DNA of 64,000 bases from Dromaius novaehollandiae. Its lineage: Eukaryota; Chordata; Aves; Casuariiformes; Dromaiidae. The notes beneath the pieces were generated by a model. It saw only the letters and a program-made list of their open reading frames with translations. It ran no database searches and was not told the origin of the DNA. Position 1 is the first letter of the stretch, and every line of letters starts with the position of its first letter. The translations under genes were made by a program, and so were the position numbers. The stretch lies in assembly GCF_036370855.1 (NCBI RefSeq), contig NC_088102.1:65171601-65235600 (forward strand), in the 5' to 3' direction. Shown in pieces: positions 48,188-60,398 of the stretch.

Positions 48188-50422
48188 CTAGAACAAAAAA
48201 TAAGTAAACAGAGAGCATTAAAAAGAAAAAAAGCAACAATATTTACATTTTTGGGGACGGTAAAGGATATGCTGAGGAAATACTATGACTAAGACATTTT
48301 GCTCTAGACATAAACTTTTAAGTAAAAATCTAATAGAGATGCTGCTGCTTTCATAACTCTAACTCAGTAATAGCCCTAGTAGTCCAAGGCTAGAGGAAAA
48401 GGGCATGGATTTCCCCCCCCCAAAAAAAAACAAAAAAAAAACCCAAAAAAACACTAGAAAGGCATCTGTATCTTTTCATCCCAATGTCACAAACTATGAA
48501 GATGGTTGACTTGCACATAAAGATTTAAAATATCTTGTGTGTTGTGGTTAGTGTGAATGTGGTTGTAATAGGTCAATACATACGACATGCAATCTCAGAG
48601 AAAAAGGAATCACTATAGCAGTTGTAAGAAAATATGAATGAAAAATGTAATGCAGAAAATGAAGAAAGCAGAAATGACCTGAATATGCACACTAAGTTTC
48701 AAGGTTTAGTTTACCTGAAATGACAAGTCTGTGGCATAAATACTGAGCAAAGCGTTACGATACTAACAACAAGCATCTCCTCACATTGTCAGAGAACAGA
48801 TTAAGCATTCTAATATCATTGTTTTTCCCCTACATCACAAATTTATTTGGTTTTCTAGTGCTTTGCCTCATCAGGAAAAAGCTACTATGTGTGATGAAAA
48901 TGCCAATCTTGCATAAACATGAACCAAAATAATGTTGTAATCATATCTTTGAATTAAATTATTATGCAGAGCTATTAAGCCTAAATTAAAACAAGCCCTT
49001 TTGGGCCAATTTCTACCTCTAGGTAGAATTGCTGTTCCTATTCAATTAGAATCCAATTTCTATTCTATTCAATTGCTGTTCAATTATTCCTATTCAATTC
49101 CTATTATCTAGGTGCTACGTCACAATTCACATCCAGCTCTGTCCAAGTAAGACTAAGTTCATTTGCTAGTTTAGTCCAGTGCTTTGGACGCTTGCTTTTT
49201 GTTCAGAACTTTGCACAAGGCAGTAAGAAATACTTTTCTTTTCTCCCCAAAGGAGGATGTTATGGGAGTAATTAAGCTGCTCACCTGCTTATAGAGAGAA
49301 AGAGGCAGTCTGAAACAACTAGCTCAGACAAATCTGGTTTAGCAGGCAGCGGGATAAAGTGCGGCTAGGAGACGGAACAAAAAAAAAAAGTGGGGGGGTG
49401 GAAATAGCCTTTATAGTCTAAACAGACACACAACGTTCATCAAACACAAGCTAAGGGAGATCCCTGCTGGCAAGACTATGTAATACACGGGCACCACTGC
49501 CGAATACATCAATCATGGGCTACCTTGAAGAAAGTTTCTTCCACTTCTGAATGCCCCAAATGCTCCACATTTCCCTTATGTTCAATTCAGCCCCAGGCTC
49601 TCACTGCTAAAGCCAGTGCTGTCCCACTCATGCAGCAGAGACCACACACCAACAGCTGTTCGCTGGGGCGAAAGGGGAATTCAGCCTCCATTCCACTATG
49701 TTTGTGAAGGATAAAAGATCCTGACATACCTGAACTATTAGTCTGCTGAAACAAGGCTGACAGACCCATTTTTACTGCTTCTGTTGCAGAAAAGTGGGAA
49801 GATGGGACTGAGTTGTTTTCCCATTGATTGAAATCTGTCTTTTTTTCTGCCGCATGGCAGGTGTTAGGTACCATCCAACTTAAGGCAATAATCACTTCGG
49901 AGAAATGCTGCATCTCGCCCATTCCTTGTAATTAGTAAGACCACATTTAACAATTAATCAGCCAATACCAGATAACTGTGTATTGACAAGGAGAAGGAAG
50001 CAAATAAAACAGATCTTGTCTCAGCTTTTTTGTATGTTACATTAAACAAGCACTGGAAGCCACCAAATTTGAAGAGGTGCAAACCAGAAATAATTCTTAA
50101 CTTCGGTGGACTACTATAAAGATATTTATGGTTCACCCTGGGACAAGCTACGTTCAGAAAAATTTAACAACTGGATGACAGAGACATTAACTTCCAAGCC
50201 ATAAAAAATGACTAAGCAAAGAAAGCAAAAGATAGTTAAAATGCATATCCAATAAAGGACAACACATTCTACAGGACATTTACATTAGGAAGAGATTCAA
50301 TTTTGCTCTTTGCTCTTACAAAGGACATAGTCAAGAGACTAACAGACAATTCCAGTGGCTCAAAACATAAATTTAATTGACACTTAAAATGAAGAAAAAC
50401 ATACAGTTTTTTTTAAAGAAAC

Positions 50423-50428
50423 TTTATT
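50423..50428 (-). terminator. SAAL1: Poly(A) signal AATAAA, probable SAAL1 end
   Basis: About 1.34 kb after the SAAL1 stop. A second AATAAA at 51183-51178 would give a 0.6-kb 3' UTR. Both are plausible and may be alternatives. Confidence 0.5.
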
Positions 50429-51770
50429 ACAAATCTGTAGGTTTAAGAAAATATCCAAAAACTGTCAAAGTAGTATGAAAATGCTGTCATCCTATTCACA
50501 GTTACCAGTTTTCTCCAATAAACATAGCATACAAAAATTGATAGAAACCATTGCAATTCTTTTTGATGACACAAGTCAGATATTTCTAATTCTAAATCCC
50601 CTGCCAACAACTAAGAGGTCATTGGCAGACCAAGGGGAAGATTAACTTGAAAACCAGAAGTTTGGATGAAAAGGCTATATACATATACAGATACTGTATC
50701 TTACCACATGTACATGTAACTCAGGGCAAACAAAACATGGCCCAGCACAATATTTAAAGCCTATAAAATCCTGGATAGCAGGGGAATGTGTCTGTATGTT
50801 ATTAAGTTATTCTCTGTGCTCTGGCTCCCATTTTCCTTCACTTCTCAAACATAATAAAGACCAACTGTTTTCCACACTAATTTATAGAAGCAGCTGGAGC
50901 TGCTGTATGGTTAAAGCATCTTTTTAGACATAGAAAAGAATGTTAGCTCCATTGCATGCAGGGAAGTGATGTAAAAATGTAATGTAGCTAAAATGTAGTT
51001 CAAATGTAACACAGTTAATAGTGGGATTTTGAGAAGACTGTACATCGAATTCACTGACCACAAGCGAGCCAATACCTTAAACTCCCCTGAAAATCGCAGG
51101 CTAAAATGACATTCCTAATGTCATTCACAGATAATTCTTAGAACACATGAATGAGGAAACAACTGTCAGATACATGTTTTATTCCCAAACCAAAGCACAG
51201 ACTGCTTAGATAAAGCAGAGAGTTTGCAAGTATGCCAGGGATTAAATCTAAACCTGCCCTACAACTTTAAGTCTCTTCCCTGTGTAATTTAACTCTGTTT
51301 TTAATCAGGCGCTTGAAGACAATGTCCTGTTAACCAGAGGACATCTGAGACTTCCCACTGATCAACCCTCCTTCTGCCAACAACTTGGAAAAGGCCAGTA
51401 TCATGTTAAAACACTATACTCAGTGCATTTCATTCATTTCACTGTTCCAACCTAAGCTGGAAAGCACAGGATCAAGAGTTATTCAAAGAATGCTACTCTG
51501 CAGAAGAGCAACTACCAATCAACAGTCTCTCATCACCACAGCAAACAAGATGGAAGAGGCAGAACTAAACTTACAATAACTTCCTTCCCCACGCAGTCCA
51601 GATTAACCCTAGATTAATCTGGGCTACCTGGAATATATCTTAAAAGCCATCTGCTGGTAAGGACATTGCCTTATTCTTCTGCACTTACTGAAAATTTGAC
51701 TTCTAAAACACTGTAAAGAAACAGTCAAAAATCTTCATTCCAAAGACGGAAAAATATTCCATGTACACTC
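50429..51770 (-). other. SAAL1: SAAL1 3' untranslated region (inferred)
   Basis: AT-rich sequence after the stop codon and up to the distal poly(A) signal. No other gene is seen. Its true end depends on which signal is used. Confidence 0.55.
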
Positions 51771-51863
51771 TTAGGTGTGGACCTTCAGGCTTGGGAAACG
51801 CTTTTCTAGATTGTCAGCAAGTGTCTGATCAGCTTCACGCAATACTTCAAGGAAGCTCTCCAC
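51771..51863 (-). CDS. SAAL1: SAAL1 exon 12, terminal
   Basis: Reads [20 protein letters not shown] then [10 protein letters not shown] and TAA, matching the human C-terminus. Acceptor TTTTTCCAG|GT. Confidence 0.96.
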   Translation of the reverse strand: MESFLEVLREADQTLADNLEKRFPSLKVHT

Positions 51864-54800
51864 CTGGAAAAAAATTGCAAATATAGAAAACACACTTCCA
51901 TGGAACACAATTCTTATACTGAACTTAGACTAAGGGCTTTTCCACTTCTGTATCTTCCCACCAAACAGCAGCCAGGAATAGCCATTGCACAGATAGTGGA
52001 AAATGCTCCATGGTAGATACTTCCCTCCTAAACCCTGTAATTTCAGTCAGCCCTAAGTCCAAAACATATAAGGATTTATTGCCTTCCCAAAACTCTTATT
52101 GTTTAAAAATACATAAAGAAAAGCTCCCTATGAAATATGACTATAATCATTCTATAAGACTGTAAGGGACAGATTTTCAGCTAGTGTAAGTTTGCCCACC
52201 TTCATTCATTTCAGCACAGTTTGGCCCTTGTATAAGCCAATGATCTAGGCAAAGTTATGGCTGAAGTAAGCCAGAAGAGGGAGAGGGCAAGACTGCCTAA
52301 TTTCACATGTTACCTGTTTATAAGCAATTTTGTCGTATGTCCGTATCTGCCATGCCAACAGAGTAGTATTTTTTTCAGCTATGTTAAAGACATACTCACC
52401 GATGTGAAATACAGAGGCAAGAGGTTCTGAAATGCACAGGAACATGTCTGTTCATTTAAATGTCCCTGGTTTAGTCCTTCTAATATATTTTCCTGGAAAA
52501 TTAAAAGATGAGAAATACAACTATCATGTCATGAACAGCTGTCAAAGGAACAAACTCTCAGCTGTGCAGGCAGTGTGTACAGTATGCGCTTTGCTCTCAC
52601 AACAGGTAAAACAACCATGGAACAGAACTCAACAGTTCTATGACAATACCAAACCTAACTAATACAAAAATGTCAAAAAGGTATGAAAACAGTGTCTTAG
52701 TCTTAATACACCCACAATAAAGTCCAGCTAAGAAGGTGATAATATAATAGAGGGGCTGACATTCTTTCCTTTCCTTAAGTAAATTGATTTCCATTCAGGA
52801 GAAATTGGTGACATACACCTCAAGAATTTACCATCTAGAAACTCAGCCCTGAAGGCACACACCTCAGAACACCTGTGTCCCTCTCATTTAACACAGGGAC
52901 CTGCTCCTCAATTCTCTGGTCGATTTCCTGTATGGAATTTTTGATTGCATAATGGGAAAAGATCACAGAAAAATGCCCCCTTAATATTAACATCTTTTTT
53001 TCTCACTTATCCTTTAAAAGTGTTCTTAAAATTTTATTTTTACCTTGGTCAGCTCTTGAAGCATATTAGAAAGTAGTTCACAACAGATATCCTTCAAAAT
53101 TTTCAAATGGAAATCTTCCTCATGCAGTTCTGCCTTTCCAGTTTCATCTTGTTTGGATTTCTTTGAGTCATCCACAGATCTCTTCCCACAGCCTTCCATG
53201 TATTGTAAGATACGAATCAAGCTCCCAATCAGAGGCATATCTAATATACAGTAATAAGAAACTAAGTTTAACACCGAAATTTTTTCCCCACCCTTTCTGA
53301 ACAGATAAGAATTTTGAAACTTATAGGAAGGTTTTATACAAAAGATATAGGAATGTATATACTGACACTGTTGTGTTTATATCAAAGACTGTTTTAAAAA
53401 GGCAAGTGGAAACATAACTATATATATATATATATTCTTTAATGCAAGCTAACCTGTATCTATAAAAACTACATGCCAGTGGTAAGAAATAAGAGGAGAA
53501 TGTCTCCAGCAGTGGCTTAGAGCAAGCACAATTCTTTCCAGAGGCCTGTGGGCAATAACAGACTCAGATTCCCAAGATAGCCTTTTAATTCTAAAGACTG
53601 CTCAATGGATCAAACAAATGATAAAGATGCATTTAAGTAAGTGCCTTATCTCCTTCTCTTAGAATAACCACTATCAAGACCTCATATCTTAGCAAAGACG
53701 AATTATGCAATTTTCGTGCATCAAACTTTGCTCAGTGCAGAGCGGACTGAACACAATCTGCAGATTCTATCATCAAAACTCTTCATGCCTGGACTTTGAA
53801 CCAGCTGTGATTTTTAGGGTCATGAGTAAAGAACCTTACAGTGTTCAAACATGCATCTGATTTTTGGGTTCTGAACTGGCAGCTAGTAAATAGTAATAAA
53901 TTAACCATCTTTCACCCCATATACATAAAGTCAATTGTAAAAATAGTTAACAAAAGGAAAAAAAGAAAATCAAGAAAAAAGCATCACTTGCTTTTCCTCA
54001 TCTTGATGTATTCTTGTTCCGTCTGTGAAGCAAACATAGCAGACAATACAGACAAAATAGAGGCCAATACAGTTTTCTGCTCCTGAACAATGATCGCTGG
54101 ATCGTCTGGTTGGCAGAGTTCATGACAAACTAGGTCATAAAGCAAACTCCAAGTCTCTTTTCCTCCATCAGGAGCCTGCACTTGAGAAGGGAAGAAAAAA
54201 AAAAAAAAAAACCAAAACACACAAACCCAACAAATTTAATCTAGGAACATTTTTTTCCCATTAAATATCCGATGACCTAAAAGTTACTGCCATTCTTGGT
54301 CCCATCACGTGTAGCAATTCAAGTGTCTTACCAATAGCCTGAATGCCCTCATCCACCGTGGTTAGGAGCTGCAAGATATGCATATAGACATCAAGTCCTT
54401 CTGGATTATCAGAGCTGCACAGAACACAACAAAAACCAAAGCCAAATTAAAGACCTGATTACCAAGAAGTTCATACTTTCAATCCGTTTCAGATCCTCAA
54501 CAGACCATGAGCAATCACTGCAGTGTTCTTTGATTATAAGCTAGTTGGCTAATTTTAAATGGTAAGTAGAGGCATATGTATTCCACCAATACGGCAAACA
54601 ATGTAGCTCCCACTGAAAAGAGATTTTCAAGATATGGGTCTTAACAAGGTTATGAGGAGTCTCCCCAGCCACAAAACTGAAAGGAAAACTCACATACCGG
54701 ACTTGTTTGGCTGCTTCAAGTATACAAGGCACAATCTTAAAATCTGGAAGTTCTTCAGGGGAATCATCTATAGATGGTCCCATGGACTGACAAGTGCCAT

Positions 54801-57800
54801 TTTTAATCCAGTTTAACATTAGCTCTTCATCTAGATCAAAGAGTTTGTCCACCACTTCACCCACTTTTACCAGCAATTCAACTGCACAAGAAAGAATACA
54901 TCAAATTCAAGAACAGAAAAAATTAAGAGCAAAAATGAGTTCACAAAATGCTAACATAAGAAAGTAATCAGAGTAAATATAGTGCTGAAACATATTATAG
55001 TTTCACTCATGATCTACTGACAATTACTATGCCTAATTCCTTTCTGTGGCAAAAATGAGGTGAAGAGTTTGATAAACAGGGATTGTTGGAAAGCCCACTG
55101 ACAGCTTCTAGTTTATCATGCCATTTACAAAGTAAGAACTTCATTCTGCAAAGAGACTTTGAGCTTGAGGCTCCTGAAAAGTCGTAACTTCAGCTTCTGA
55201 AATCATAACCCCCACGATTTGTCCCTAAATATACACAGTTTTCTGCTAACCTTTCACCTGTCAATCAACATATTACTTAAATAGATCTGTGATTTCAATT
55301 GGACTGAGTGTGATTTCTGTGCATTGCATCTTTTAAAAAGAACAGCAGAGTTGGCATTCTTCAAATTCTAAAAGCTTAATTATCAGGATTTCTAGGCAAG
55401 TGATTATTGCTGTTACAATTCAATTGAACTTGCAAAATAATTGCTGTTCAAAATGTTTCCATTATTTGTTGTCTAATTAGGATTTTGCTAGATTAGTGCT
55501 ATCAAGAAAAAGATGACACTTAAGTACCACTGACTGTGTAACAAAGCTTATGTAGTATTCTGCTGCCAAAGTAACTGAACCATTCTAACACTTAGCATTC
55601 CTCAAATCCAGTAGTTTTAAAAATGGAAACTACATCTCTGATTCAAACAAATTTTAAATTAGGTCTTATTTCAAGGATCAAGAGTGATAAGTGTATGTCT
55701 CTTAATAAGGACTATGTTTTTTCCCTTACTGCGCCAAATTAAAATTTCTCCATTAGACTTTGTTTTAATCTCCCACAAAGCTCTTTTACTCATATGTGGG
55801 TGGGGGTTTTTTTGTTGCGTTTATATACATCTATAAACCCTGCAAAAGCAGCCCAAGTTTATTTTGGTGTCCTTTAAATTCATGAGGTCCACTTTATTAT
55901 AAAGAAATTCTGCACTCCCAATTGGAAATACCTGTCTTTAGTGAATACTTCAGTGACTACTTTTTCTGCAAACATCCACTGATTTACAGCTTGCTATGGC
56001 AACTTACCATTTGTAGAGCTTGACATGATAAAGCAAAGACAGTCATAGACAGAAGGGCTTTCTCGAATCCTCTCAACCCAGACATTGGCCACCTCAGGTT
56101 GGGAGAGGCAAGTTAACAGCAACCTAGACAAGAATTGCCCATTTAACAGATTAGAAACCAAAAGATTGGTTTTAACTGTACCACTGTAAATCCAGAATAA
56201 TTACAGTGATGTGACAGAAAGAGAAATACAGCCCACAGCAAATCATTTCAAGAACAATGTGGAAATGACAAAGGGATAGGATGGGAAAAAAATAATCAGT
56301 CCATCTGTCAATTTTCTTCATAGAACTGTATTAATTAGTGATATATTAATTACTAAGAAGTCCCACCTGCTTGTTTCCAGAAGAGTTGGAGAGTCTGAAT
56401 CACACAAACGTTGCAATAACACTTGGCTGTAAGCAAAAAATTCAAGACAGAGTTTTAATAAATAACATCTTTGTGAAAAAAGACAGTAAAAAGATTAATT
56501 TTATAGCTGCAGCCATATTCTAAGATTACAGCCAGCCTTTCCAGCTCGTGCACGCACCTCCAGTTTTTCAACATTGCCACACTTAGAAGTTAATGATTCA
56601 ACAGCTTGATTCATGATGGCAAAAAAAATGATGGTCTGTATCCCTTCTTTCATCTTCACTGAACACTTCTCAATCAGTTATGGCGAGCCAAAAAGGCTTG
56701 AATGAAGATGAGGCAAGGAAAGCAAACTTAGTTCCTTTTATAATATATTTTGCATGACTGTGAGAGTCCAGCAAATAAGTAAATTTAATTTAAATCATCT
56801 TCCTTGCATTTAACAGGACAGAAGAAATCATCGCATTCATTTTTCTCAAGTCAAATTATTAGTTAAAAAAAACTAATAATTAAAATTCACCTATTCCGTC
56901 CAAAATCCATTACTAAGACCAACTATCACACATGCATGTATAAAGCACATACACACTTACCCAAGATTCTCATCTTTGCTAATGGACATGCATATGTCTT
57001 GAAAACAAGCCATATTTCCCAGTATTCCCACACAGATTTCCTGAAAAGTTAAAACGCACTGTTATTAAACTGCTGCAACATAGTTCACAATTTTGTTTCT
57101 GTGGCCATCATACAAAGTAAGAAAAGTTTAAAGACGTTTTCCAGTTTGATTTCTGAGCTCATACAATCCATCAATTTCAAGGCAGAGATGCAGATCTTCT
57201 AAAGGATGTTGCCAGACTGGCTGAAAACATGAGAGATACTATTCAGATATTTATCATAGTTAAGGTGTTCCATAAAAGAGAACATACCTTAAAACCAACT
57301 TTGCTCGCATTCTTTCTTTCTCTATATGTATATACACACACACACTGTTTTGAAGCTAATTTGGCACCCCTACTCCTAAAGCCATACAGAGTCCTAAGAA
57401 CAAAAACATCAACATATAAATGCAACACTCACAGATACTCACTTCCTCCTAAAAGAAAGGGGTCTCAATATAAACTTCCAGCAAAACCCATCTTCTGAGT
57501 GTAGAGATTTTTTAAAACAAATGTGGTGCATCCCATTAGGATGTTCAACCCCAGACAATCATCAAAAAAAGTGCACATTTCTACAAACAGAAGTGAGAGA
57601 AAAACCTGCAAGCAATTGGTACTAACCTGAAAAACCTGCAAGCAATTGGTGCTAACATAGAATATCCTGCGAATCTCTTGTTTTCAGAAAAGTAAAGTTG
57701 GCAATCAACCCTGACCAGTCAAAGACATCATCTTTATGAAAGTTTTGCTATCTCCACTAAATTTCACCATACTTTCTAGCTGCCACTATTACTACTATTA

Positions 57801-60251
57801 GCAGCACAGCCAAATTGCATTGGTTTCCAATTCTCTGTTGTACTTTCATATGACAAAGTCCTGAACTTTCAAAATGTATGCATCTCTAACTCATCTCCTC
57901 CTGAAGCAAAGCTTCTGGTAACTTCAAAGGAAGCGGGAGTTATACCTATACTGAGTACCTTTGAGAACTCTACCTTAAATTTCTAAACACTAGTGAACTG
58001 TGACATATAATCTGCAAAACAATTATATCAAAACAAAGCGGGAAGAAAAAAAGCTTTAAGTACTCATGTCTAACAGTTCCCAATACCTAAGATTATTTTC
58101 ACAGATCTGATTTAACAAATTCATGATCTCTTCTATTCAGTAATCATGAAACAAATAATGAGATAAAAAGGAAGTCCAATCATTACTGATTTTTATAGCA
58201 AGCCTTGTTATGAGGTTTGGAACACTTAATCCTTTATCAATAGCAACATATATCAACTTCAGCTTTACTGAAACAATTATTCATCAGATCATGTTAGAGA
58301 CACTGTGCAAAAAAAGCAATTTAAGTTTGGATTTTGTGTGTTTGGTTTCCTCTCCTTACTCATTCAAATATGGAATGGGAGGCGGAGGGAGATATTTTGT
58401 CAAAGCATCTACAGAGCTACCTACTGTTGCTATTAACATGGGACAGCTTTATGACAGCCCCTACTTACAGTAAGGCGAGGACATTTTGACTTGGCAAAAA
58501 CTCCCATGAATATATCGGGGGCATTGAACTCTTGAAGAAATAAAGCAACATCCTGTGGAAAAAGCAAATGGAAAAGTAAATTGCCTTCGATAACTTCTGA
58601 ACACAGGTCAAACCTCTTCTCACAGAACAAGGACTGGATCAAATAGAAGTCAAACTCATTACAAAACGTCAAGTATTCACCCACTATTAATAGCAATAAT
58701 ATGTTATACCACCATCCTCACTGTTCAATGAGAGAAGTTCAGCATGCCCCTATGATTAAAGATGCTGGTGGTATGCTGTGCACTGAGCCAAACCAAACAG
58801 TCATATTCAGTTTCTCTTGCTTTCTGTCTCACAGAGGGTCAGACACAGAATTCAGGAAATGCCATCTTCTTGGACCATGACATAATCCAGGCACATAAAA
58901 AGAAACAGGGAAGGGATTACCATTAGCACTTGCTCAGAGCACACAAAGGAGGAACGTCTTAGAAATCTCCTCCTCATTTCACCTCAGTAAACCACAAGAT
59001 TAGTTCTCTATTTAAGAATGAAGAACATATCTTCCACGTTTAAAATATCTAAACAAAGAACAAGAAAATAATTTCTCTTACTTGAGAAGAGAATCTTGAG
59101 AAAAAAGATCTTTCTATTACTTTGTTTTAGTATTTGAGAATGTTCAGAAAAAATCCAAAAGATTGTATTAAATTGCCATTATGAATCTAAAGTTTAAAAA
59201 GCTAAAGTTTAAAAGTTGTTCATCCATCAGAGACAACTACATTTACTAACATGATGCATTATCATGGCTAGGGAGAAATATGCCATTTTAGACACAGAAC
59301 CAAGATTATCTCTATAGTCCAACTCCTGAAGATAAAAGCTATGCACCTGAGGTAACTTCAGCCACAGCTGTGGTACTGTGTCCTAATGACTGAAGGCTCC
59401 TTTTCAGCTCCTGGGCATGACAGAAGAAACCAAGAGTTCAGACTAAGGTCCCACTTAGGCCAGATGATCCTAAGCACTAGCACTGCACAATCCCTGAGAC
59501 AGCTAGGGGGAGTGTCTGGCAGACCTTTTTTTGTTGTTTTTTTTACAGTTTTACATTTACACATACAATTCTGCTTTGCATGCTCAAACATCAGTACAGT
59601 GCCCAGCAGCCAGGATACAGGAGAAGACTTTTTGCAAAGGAGTGCCTGGCTGAAGAGTGCTCACGAGGCACTTGCTCCATCTGGAAAAGCCGCTCTGCTC
59701 CCCAGACCTGCTCCGCTTAACGACTCAGAGGACGCCGTCAGCAGAGCAGAGAAGCGATGCCGGCCAAACCAGAGGGCTGCCGGCGAGCACCTACCGCCGC
59801 GCCCGCTCCCCAGCGCGGCCGCCGGCCTTCCTCCAGCAGCGGGCTGAACGGAGGCGCCCGGCCACGGCAGCGCTCGCCCCCAGCGCTGCCCCCTACCTCG
59901 TCCATGGACATGTCCCACACTTTGCAGATGTCGTTCTCCATCTCCTCGTCCAGCTCCGTCTGCTCGCCCTCGCGGCTCACGCCGGGCTCGCCCTGCTCGG
60001 GGCTAATGACCTGCGCGGAAAGGGGCGGCTGTCAGCTGCGCCGCGAGACCCCCGCGACCGTTACGACCGTTGCGACCGTTACAGCGAGCGCGCGCCGGCC
60101 CCGCCCCGGGGGCGCCCCCCCACCCCCGCCGCACCTCGATGAGGCGGGTGAGGATGCTAAAGAGCCAGTGCTTGCTGTAGACCGTGCCGCCCACCGCGTC
60201 GCCCTCCTCCCCCTCCGCCTCGCTGGAGGGCGGCGAGGGGTTGCGGTCCAT
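51771..60251 (-). CDS. SAAL1: SAAL1, serum amyloid A-like 1 (SPACIA1)
   Basis: Armadillo-like protein linked in mammals to synovial fibroblast proliferation; despite its name it is not an SAA homologue. Twelve exons chain in frame: 60251-60135, 60010-59897, 58552-58469, 57040-56961, 56426-56367, 56123-56008, 54881-54698, 54414-54332, 54180-53992, 53240-53044, 52492-52400 and 51863-51771, giving 469 residues against 474 in human. Landmarks: [13 protein letters not shown] with an acidic linker, [10 protein letters not shown]-type motif ([18 protein letters not shown]), [101 protein letters not shown] and the end FPSLKVHT. The first ATG lies in a GGC-ATG-G context. The intron after exon 9 appears to use a GC donor; all others are GT-AG. 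Confidence 0.96.
52400..52492 (-). CDS. SAAL1: SAAL1 exon 11
   Basis: 93 nt reading [20 protein letters not shown] then [11 protein letters not shown] (human SSAFQNLLPFYSP). Acceptor TTTTCCAG|GA, donor TCG|GTGAGT. Confidence 0.93.
53044..53240 (-). CDS. SAAL1: SAAL1 exon 10
   Basis: 197 nt reading [20 protein letters not shown] through [11 protein letters not shown]. Acceptor GTATATTAG|AT with phase 1 entry, donor AAG|GTAAAA. Confidence 0.93.
53417..53437. repeat. TA dinucleotide microsatellite
   Basis: About ten TA units in SAAL1 intron 9. A CA tract lies near 57340-57356. Confidence 0.8.
53992..54180 (-). CDS. SAAL1: SAAL1 exon 9, with probable GC donor
   Basis: Reads [20 protein letters not shown] through [12 protein letters not shown]. 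The 3' boundary is placed at GGAAAA|GCAAGTG because only this phase joins exon 10 in frame. The nearby GT (AGCAA|GTGATG, exon end 53988) would shift frame into an early stop. Acceptor TTCTCAAG|TG. Confidence 0.85.
54332..54414 (-). CDS. SAAL1: SAAL1 exon 8
   Basis: 83 nt reading [20 protein letters not shown] then DEGIQAI. Acceptor CTGTGCAG|CT, donor ATTG|GTAAGA. Confidence 0.94.
54698..54881 (-). CDS. SAAL1: SAAL1 exon 7
   Basis: 184 nt reading [20 protein letters not shown] through [12 protein letters not shown]. Acceptor CTTGTGCAG|TT, donor GTCCG|GTATGT. Confidence 0.95.
56008..56123 (-). CDS. SAAL1: SAAL1 exon 6
   Basis: 116 nt reading [20 protein letters not shown] through CFIMSSSTN. 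Acceptor CTTGTCTAG|GT, donor AATG|GTAAGT. Confidence 0.95.
56367..56426 (-). CDS. SAAL1: SAAL1 exon 5
   Basis: 60-nt exon reading [19 protein letters not shown]. Acceptor GCTTACAG|CC, donor AGCAG|GTGGGA. Confidence 0.94.
56961..57040 (-). CDS. SAAL1: SAAL1 exon 4
   Basis: 80 nt reading [20 protein letters not shown] then SKDENL. Acceptor CTTTTCAG|GA, donor CTTGG|GTAAGT. Confidence 0.95.
57599..57658. repeat. 30-bp tandem duplication
   Basis: Two adjacent copies of GAAAAACCTGCAAGCAATTGG-type sequence (57599-57628 and 57629-57658), differing at about two positions. It lies in SAAL1 intron 3. Confidence 0.9.
58469..58552 (-). CDS. SAAL1: SAAL1 exon 3
   Basis: 84 nt reading [20 protein letters not shown] then KSKCPRLT, nearly identical to human. 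Acceptor TTTCCACAG|GA, donor ACT|GTAAGT. Confidence 0.96.
59897..60010 (-). CDS. SAAL1: SAAL1 exon 2
   Basis: 114 nt reading [20 protein letters not shown] then [18 protein letters not shown]. Acceptor CCGCGCAG|GT, donor GAG|GTAGGG. Confidence 0.95.
60055..60081. repeat. Three tandem 9-bp units in SAAL1 intron 1
   Basis: CGACCGTTA, CGACCGTTG, CGACCGTTA. On the minus strand these are TAACGG, CAACGG and TAACGG, each a full YAACGG MYB element spaced by 9 bp. The host intron (60011-60134) is only 124 bp long. Confidence 0.9.
60135..60251 (-). CDS. SAAL1: SAAL1 exon 1, coding part
   Basis: 39 codons, [20 protein letters not shown] through ILTRLIE; donor GAG|GTGCGG. The frame continues open nine codons further upstream but without another ATG, so 60251 is the start. 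Confidence 0.94.
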
Positions 60252-60398
60252 GCCGCCCCGCCACCAGGCCCAGGCCACGCCGCCGCCAACGAGGCGCCCA
60301 GAGCGGCGAGAGCGGCGGCGGCGGCACCGCGCACCGCAGCGGCCCCTGGCGGCGCGGGGCGGCCGCCGCGCACCATTCCTCCCCCCCCTCCCGCCCAG

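Larger units (their letters stand above)
32310..50400. other. Intergenic region between TPH1 and SAAL1
   Basis: About 18 kb without a recognisable gene. Open frames are short, occur on both strands and match no family I know. Items of possible interest inside are listed separately: a CpG-dense patch at 40.9-41.15 kb, an exon-like segment at 43.5 kb, an open and unusually GC-rich segment at 44.64-44.9 kb, a polypurine tract at 47.5 kb and an exon-like segment at 48.1 kb. Mammals carry MRGPRX genes hereabouts; nothing resembling a seven-helix receptor was found. Confidence 0.6.

Noticed and set aside
53988-53995. GT donor AGCAA|GTGATG for SAAL1 exon 9
   Set aside because: It leaves phase 2, whereas exon 10 needs phase 1; the joined frame stops within about 25 codons.
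60251-60278. Longer SAAL1 start nine codons upstream
   Set aside because: The upstream codon is GTG, not ATG; the ATG at 60251 matches the human MDRNPSP start and has a good context.
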